This document shows positions 43,097-44,663 of a stretch of 44,663 bases of DNA, piece after piece. Position numbers and translations under genes: made by a program. This DNA comes from Paracoccaceae bacterium. Lineage in GTDB: Bacteria; Pseudomonadota; Alphaproteobacteria; Rhodobacterales; Rhodobacteraceae. Where the stretch lies: the NCBI GenBank assembly GCA_026709265.1, contig JAPOTI010000015.1, forward strand, positions 1 through 44,663, in the 5' to 3' direction. The notes beneath the pieces were generated by a model. The model did no database searches. It was not told where the DNA came from and was given only the letters and a program-made list of their open reading frames with translations. Each line of letters opens with the position of its first letter. Within the stretch, counting starts at the first letter, position 1.

Positions 43097-43794
43097 TGCT
43101 TGAGGTCAGTGACCTTCATGCTGGCTATGGCAATGTACGAGTCCTTTTTGGGCTCAACATCAAGGTCAATCGAGGTGAAGTTCACTGTCTTTGCGGTCGT
43201 AACGGTGCCGGCAAGTCGACGACATTAAAGGCCATTATGGGATTGGTTCCAATCCAGTCAGGATCGGTTGAACTGGACGGCGAAAAGATCAGCTCTCTTC
43301 CAGCGTACAGGATTCCTGCGCGTGGAATTGGCCTGATTCCCCAGGGTCGCCGTTTGTTTTCCGAACTATCAGTTGAAGAAAATCTGCAGATTGGCCTCAT
43401 GTCCGGACAGCATGACGCGGTTGATCAGCATGAGCGCGTCCTGAACCTGTTCCCGCGTCTGCGCGAAAGATTGTCTCAGGCTGCAGGAACCCTGTCAGGT
43501 GGTGAGCAACAAATGCTGGCGGTCGCGCGCGCCTTGTGCCTCAATCCGAAAGTCCTGTTGCTCGATGAACCGACGGAGGGATTACAGCCCTCGATGGTGG
43601 AACTCATCCGCGCGGCAATCATCCGTCTTAAGAACGAAGGCGTCGCCATACTGCTTGTTGAACAGCGGATTGATGCCGTCATGTCAGTTGCCGATCACGT
43701 TTCTTTTGTTGAACATGGACAGACATCCACAACACTTGCTGCCAACGAATTTGAGAATAGGCGTGAGATGTTTTCACGATATCTTGGTGTCTGA
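43096..43794 (+). CDS. HAAT importer ATPase LivF-type
   Basis: A 232-residue second ATPase. Walker A GRNGAGKST is near residues 35-43, the family block GIGLIPQGRRLFSELSVEEN, the signature LSGGEQQML near residues 135-143, and Walker B VLLLDEPTEGL. It shares one base with the previous stop (TGATG) and ends the operon; the following 97 bp lead into the MITE. Confidence 0.92.
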   Translation: MLEVSDLHAGYGNVRVLFGLNIKVNRGEVHCLCGRNGAGKSTTLKAIMGLVPIQSGSVELDGEKISSLPAYRIPARGIGLIPQGRRLFSELSVEENLQIGLMSGQHDAVDQHERVLNLFPRLRERLSQAAGTLSGGEQQMLAVARALCLNPKVLLLDEPTEGLQPSMVELIRAAIIRLKNEGVAILLVEQRIDAVMSVADHVSFVEHGQTSTTLAANEFENRREMFSRYLGV

Positions 43795-43873
43795 ATGTTG
43801 AACCATGCCCTGCTGCACTAAGAGTTTGAATCAAAATACTATATATTGTATAAAATATGATATAAATCGGCTA

Positions 43874-43884
43874 CATAATCCCCC
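43874..43884. repeat. Possible solo end of the GGGG-TIR family next to the MITE
   Basis: The sequence CATAATCCCCC, preceded by CTA and followed by AAAAAAT, resembles the outer end of the TIR family (TATAATCCCC then AAAAAA) and stands back to back with the left end of the MITE. It could be the leftover of an older insertion. The match is short. Confidence 0.25.
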
Positions 43885-43891
43885 AAAAAAT

Positions 43892-44074
43892 GGGACTTAT
43901 ATACTTAACTACACAACTAAGTCATTGAATCTCAGACTTTTTCTATTTTCCACTGTCTCCATTGATCAATCATTTTGCAGTTTCCATCACCTTTTATCGA
44001 GTTTCGGCCCATTTACCACTTGTTAACTTGTTGTTTTTAGGAACATTTATTGTGTAGTTAAGTATATAATCCCC
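43892..44074. mobile_element. 183-bp MITE with the same ends as the ATPase element
   Basis: The left end GGGACTTATATACTTAACTA followed by CACAA, and the right end, whose complement is GGGGATTATATACTTAACTA followed by CACAA, match at 23 of 25 positions. The inside is AT-rich and has no gene. The flanking octamers CAAAAAAT and AAAAAAAT are nearly identical, fitting an AT-rich 8-bp target duplication with one difference, though poly-A makes this weak evidence. The end sequence is that of the 6452 element. Confidence 0.8.
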
Positions 44075-44283
44075 AAAAAAATTCTGTCGGCAAGACGCCC
44101 CGTTTGACGTCTGTGACCGTTCGGGCGGAGCAATACGGGAACGGTCGGCAGTGCAAGTTACAACTATACTTCACTGCGATCGGCATGGGGCTGCGCCAAC
44201 TGATGTCAGTCCACCAAACGCGCGTTCGCCGTGATCCGCTCACGGGCCGGAATCGGGCGGATTCCGCTCGATTCAGCCAAACT
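44075..44283. other. Non-coding spacer right of the MITE
   Basis: About 210 bp without a clear gene. A minus-strand open frame crosses the MITE boundary and so cannot be an old gene. No terminator or RNA was recognised. Confidence 0.35.
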
Positions 44284-44520
44284 TCAGCTGGGCAAACCGA
44301 TCAGGATGCCGAGGAACACGAAGACGGCGGCGAGAATGGCGACGATAAGGACCATCTGGGCAATGCCGAATCCTACCACCCAGCGCTGATTGTCCTTGTC
44401 GCGCTTGGCGGCCTCAACATCCCGTTTGGCCATGTCCGCCTGCATCCCGGCGAGGCGGGCATCAATGCGTGATTCCATGGCTTCGTTCTCCGCACGTGAC
44501 GTTTTCAGTTCACCTTCCAA
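44284..44520 (-). CDS. Small coiled-coil protein with C-terminal membrane anchor (possibly truncated at the start)
   Basis: 78 residues from TTG 44520. A charged helical stretch (SRIDARLAGMQADMAKRDVE, then AAKRDKDNQRW) predicts a coiled coil, followed by one membrane helix (FGIAQMVLIVAILAAVFVFL) and a short tail. The pattern resembles DUF1640-like and related tail-anchored proteins. The coding character continues upstream of TTG without a start codon before a stop near 44580, so the true N-terminus may be missing or the start may be non-standard. No function is known. Confidence 0.5.
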   Translation of the reverse strand: MEGELKTSRAENEAMESRIDARLAGMQADMAKRDVEAAKRDKDNQRWVVGFGIAQMVLIVAILAAVFVFLGILIGLPS

Positions 44521-44663
44521 TCGGGCGCAATCCGTTCGGACAGTTGGTGAGGAGTGGGATCTGTCATCCCCGCCCGTTTAACCCGTCTGTCGCCCCCGGT
44601 CAATCCGTTGTACCTGCTCACCACATATGAGACGCGGGCCCCTCATGGGTTGGCAGTGATTCG
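44521..44663. other. Window end, nothing recognised
   Basis: About 140 bp up to the window edge. The first 60 bases extend the coiled-coil reading frame on the minus strand; beyond that no feature could be supported. Confidence 0.3.

Noticed and set aside
1-44663. CRISPR arrays, rRNA genes or retron-type RNA
   Set aside because: No regularly spaced repeats of CRISPR size, no rRNA sequence and no reverse transcriptase gene were seen on either strand.

Overview
The window looks like a chromosomal segment of an alphaproteobacterium. The evidence is gene content: an MmcB-type DNA-repair protein, the short HisG that depends on HisZ with hisS-hisZ-hisG in one operon, a TauE exporter paired with a TIGR02186 membrane protein, and xanthine dehydrogenase split into XdhA, XdhB and XdhC. 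Species cannot be assigned from this window.

Core layout, left to right. 1-4722: mmcB, then a tight operon of 5-formyl-THF cyclo-ligase, a YmdB-like metallophosphoesterase and a TIGR04283 glycosyltransferase, convergent with an MsbA-like ABC exporter. 4984-6240: a class V aminotransferase whose conserved N-terminus begins upstream of any standard start codon. 9712-16649 (minus strand): dnaE and hisS-hisZ-hisG. 16924-25769 (plus strand): xdhABC, a nucleoside deaminase and malonyl-CoA synthetase, then TauE/TIGR02186. 26637-28157: a large outer-membrane porin with a run of 13 C upstream. 28793-33439: a PotABCD-type ABC importer whose last gene is a glycerophosphodiester phosphodiesterase, which suggests uptake and cleavage of glycerophosphodiesters or a related phosphorylated solute. 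36821-43794: a PCuAC-like lipid-anchored or membrane-anchored protein divergent from a FedB-like polytopic membrane protein, followed by a complete branched-chain amino-acid-type (HAAT) importer.

Two accessory islands interrupt this core. Island A (about 6241-9712) sits between the convergent aminotransferase and hisG genes. It holds a transposase-less element with ends of the form GGGGATTATATACTTAACTA, an exact 59-bp direct repeat, one AAA+ ATPase with a winged-helix-like C-terminus and an acidic tail, a 602-bp internally deleted IS66-family element with an 8-bp target duplication, and a truncated DUF3800 gene. A 183-bp MITE with the same terminal repeats lies at 43892-44074, so the same unseen transposase has probably moved both. 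Island B (about 33440-36820) holds an AbiE toxin-antitoxin pair (toxin frameshifted in a G4 run, antitoxin promoter covered by a symmetric 45-bp dyad), a decayed methyltransferase, an IS110-like transposase tail and short repeated sequences at or near its edges.

The best candidate for something undescribed is the TIR-bounded AAA+ ATPase element of island A. The other observations are mostly about unusual starts, candidate phase variation, operator architecture and recent gene decay.
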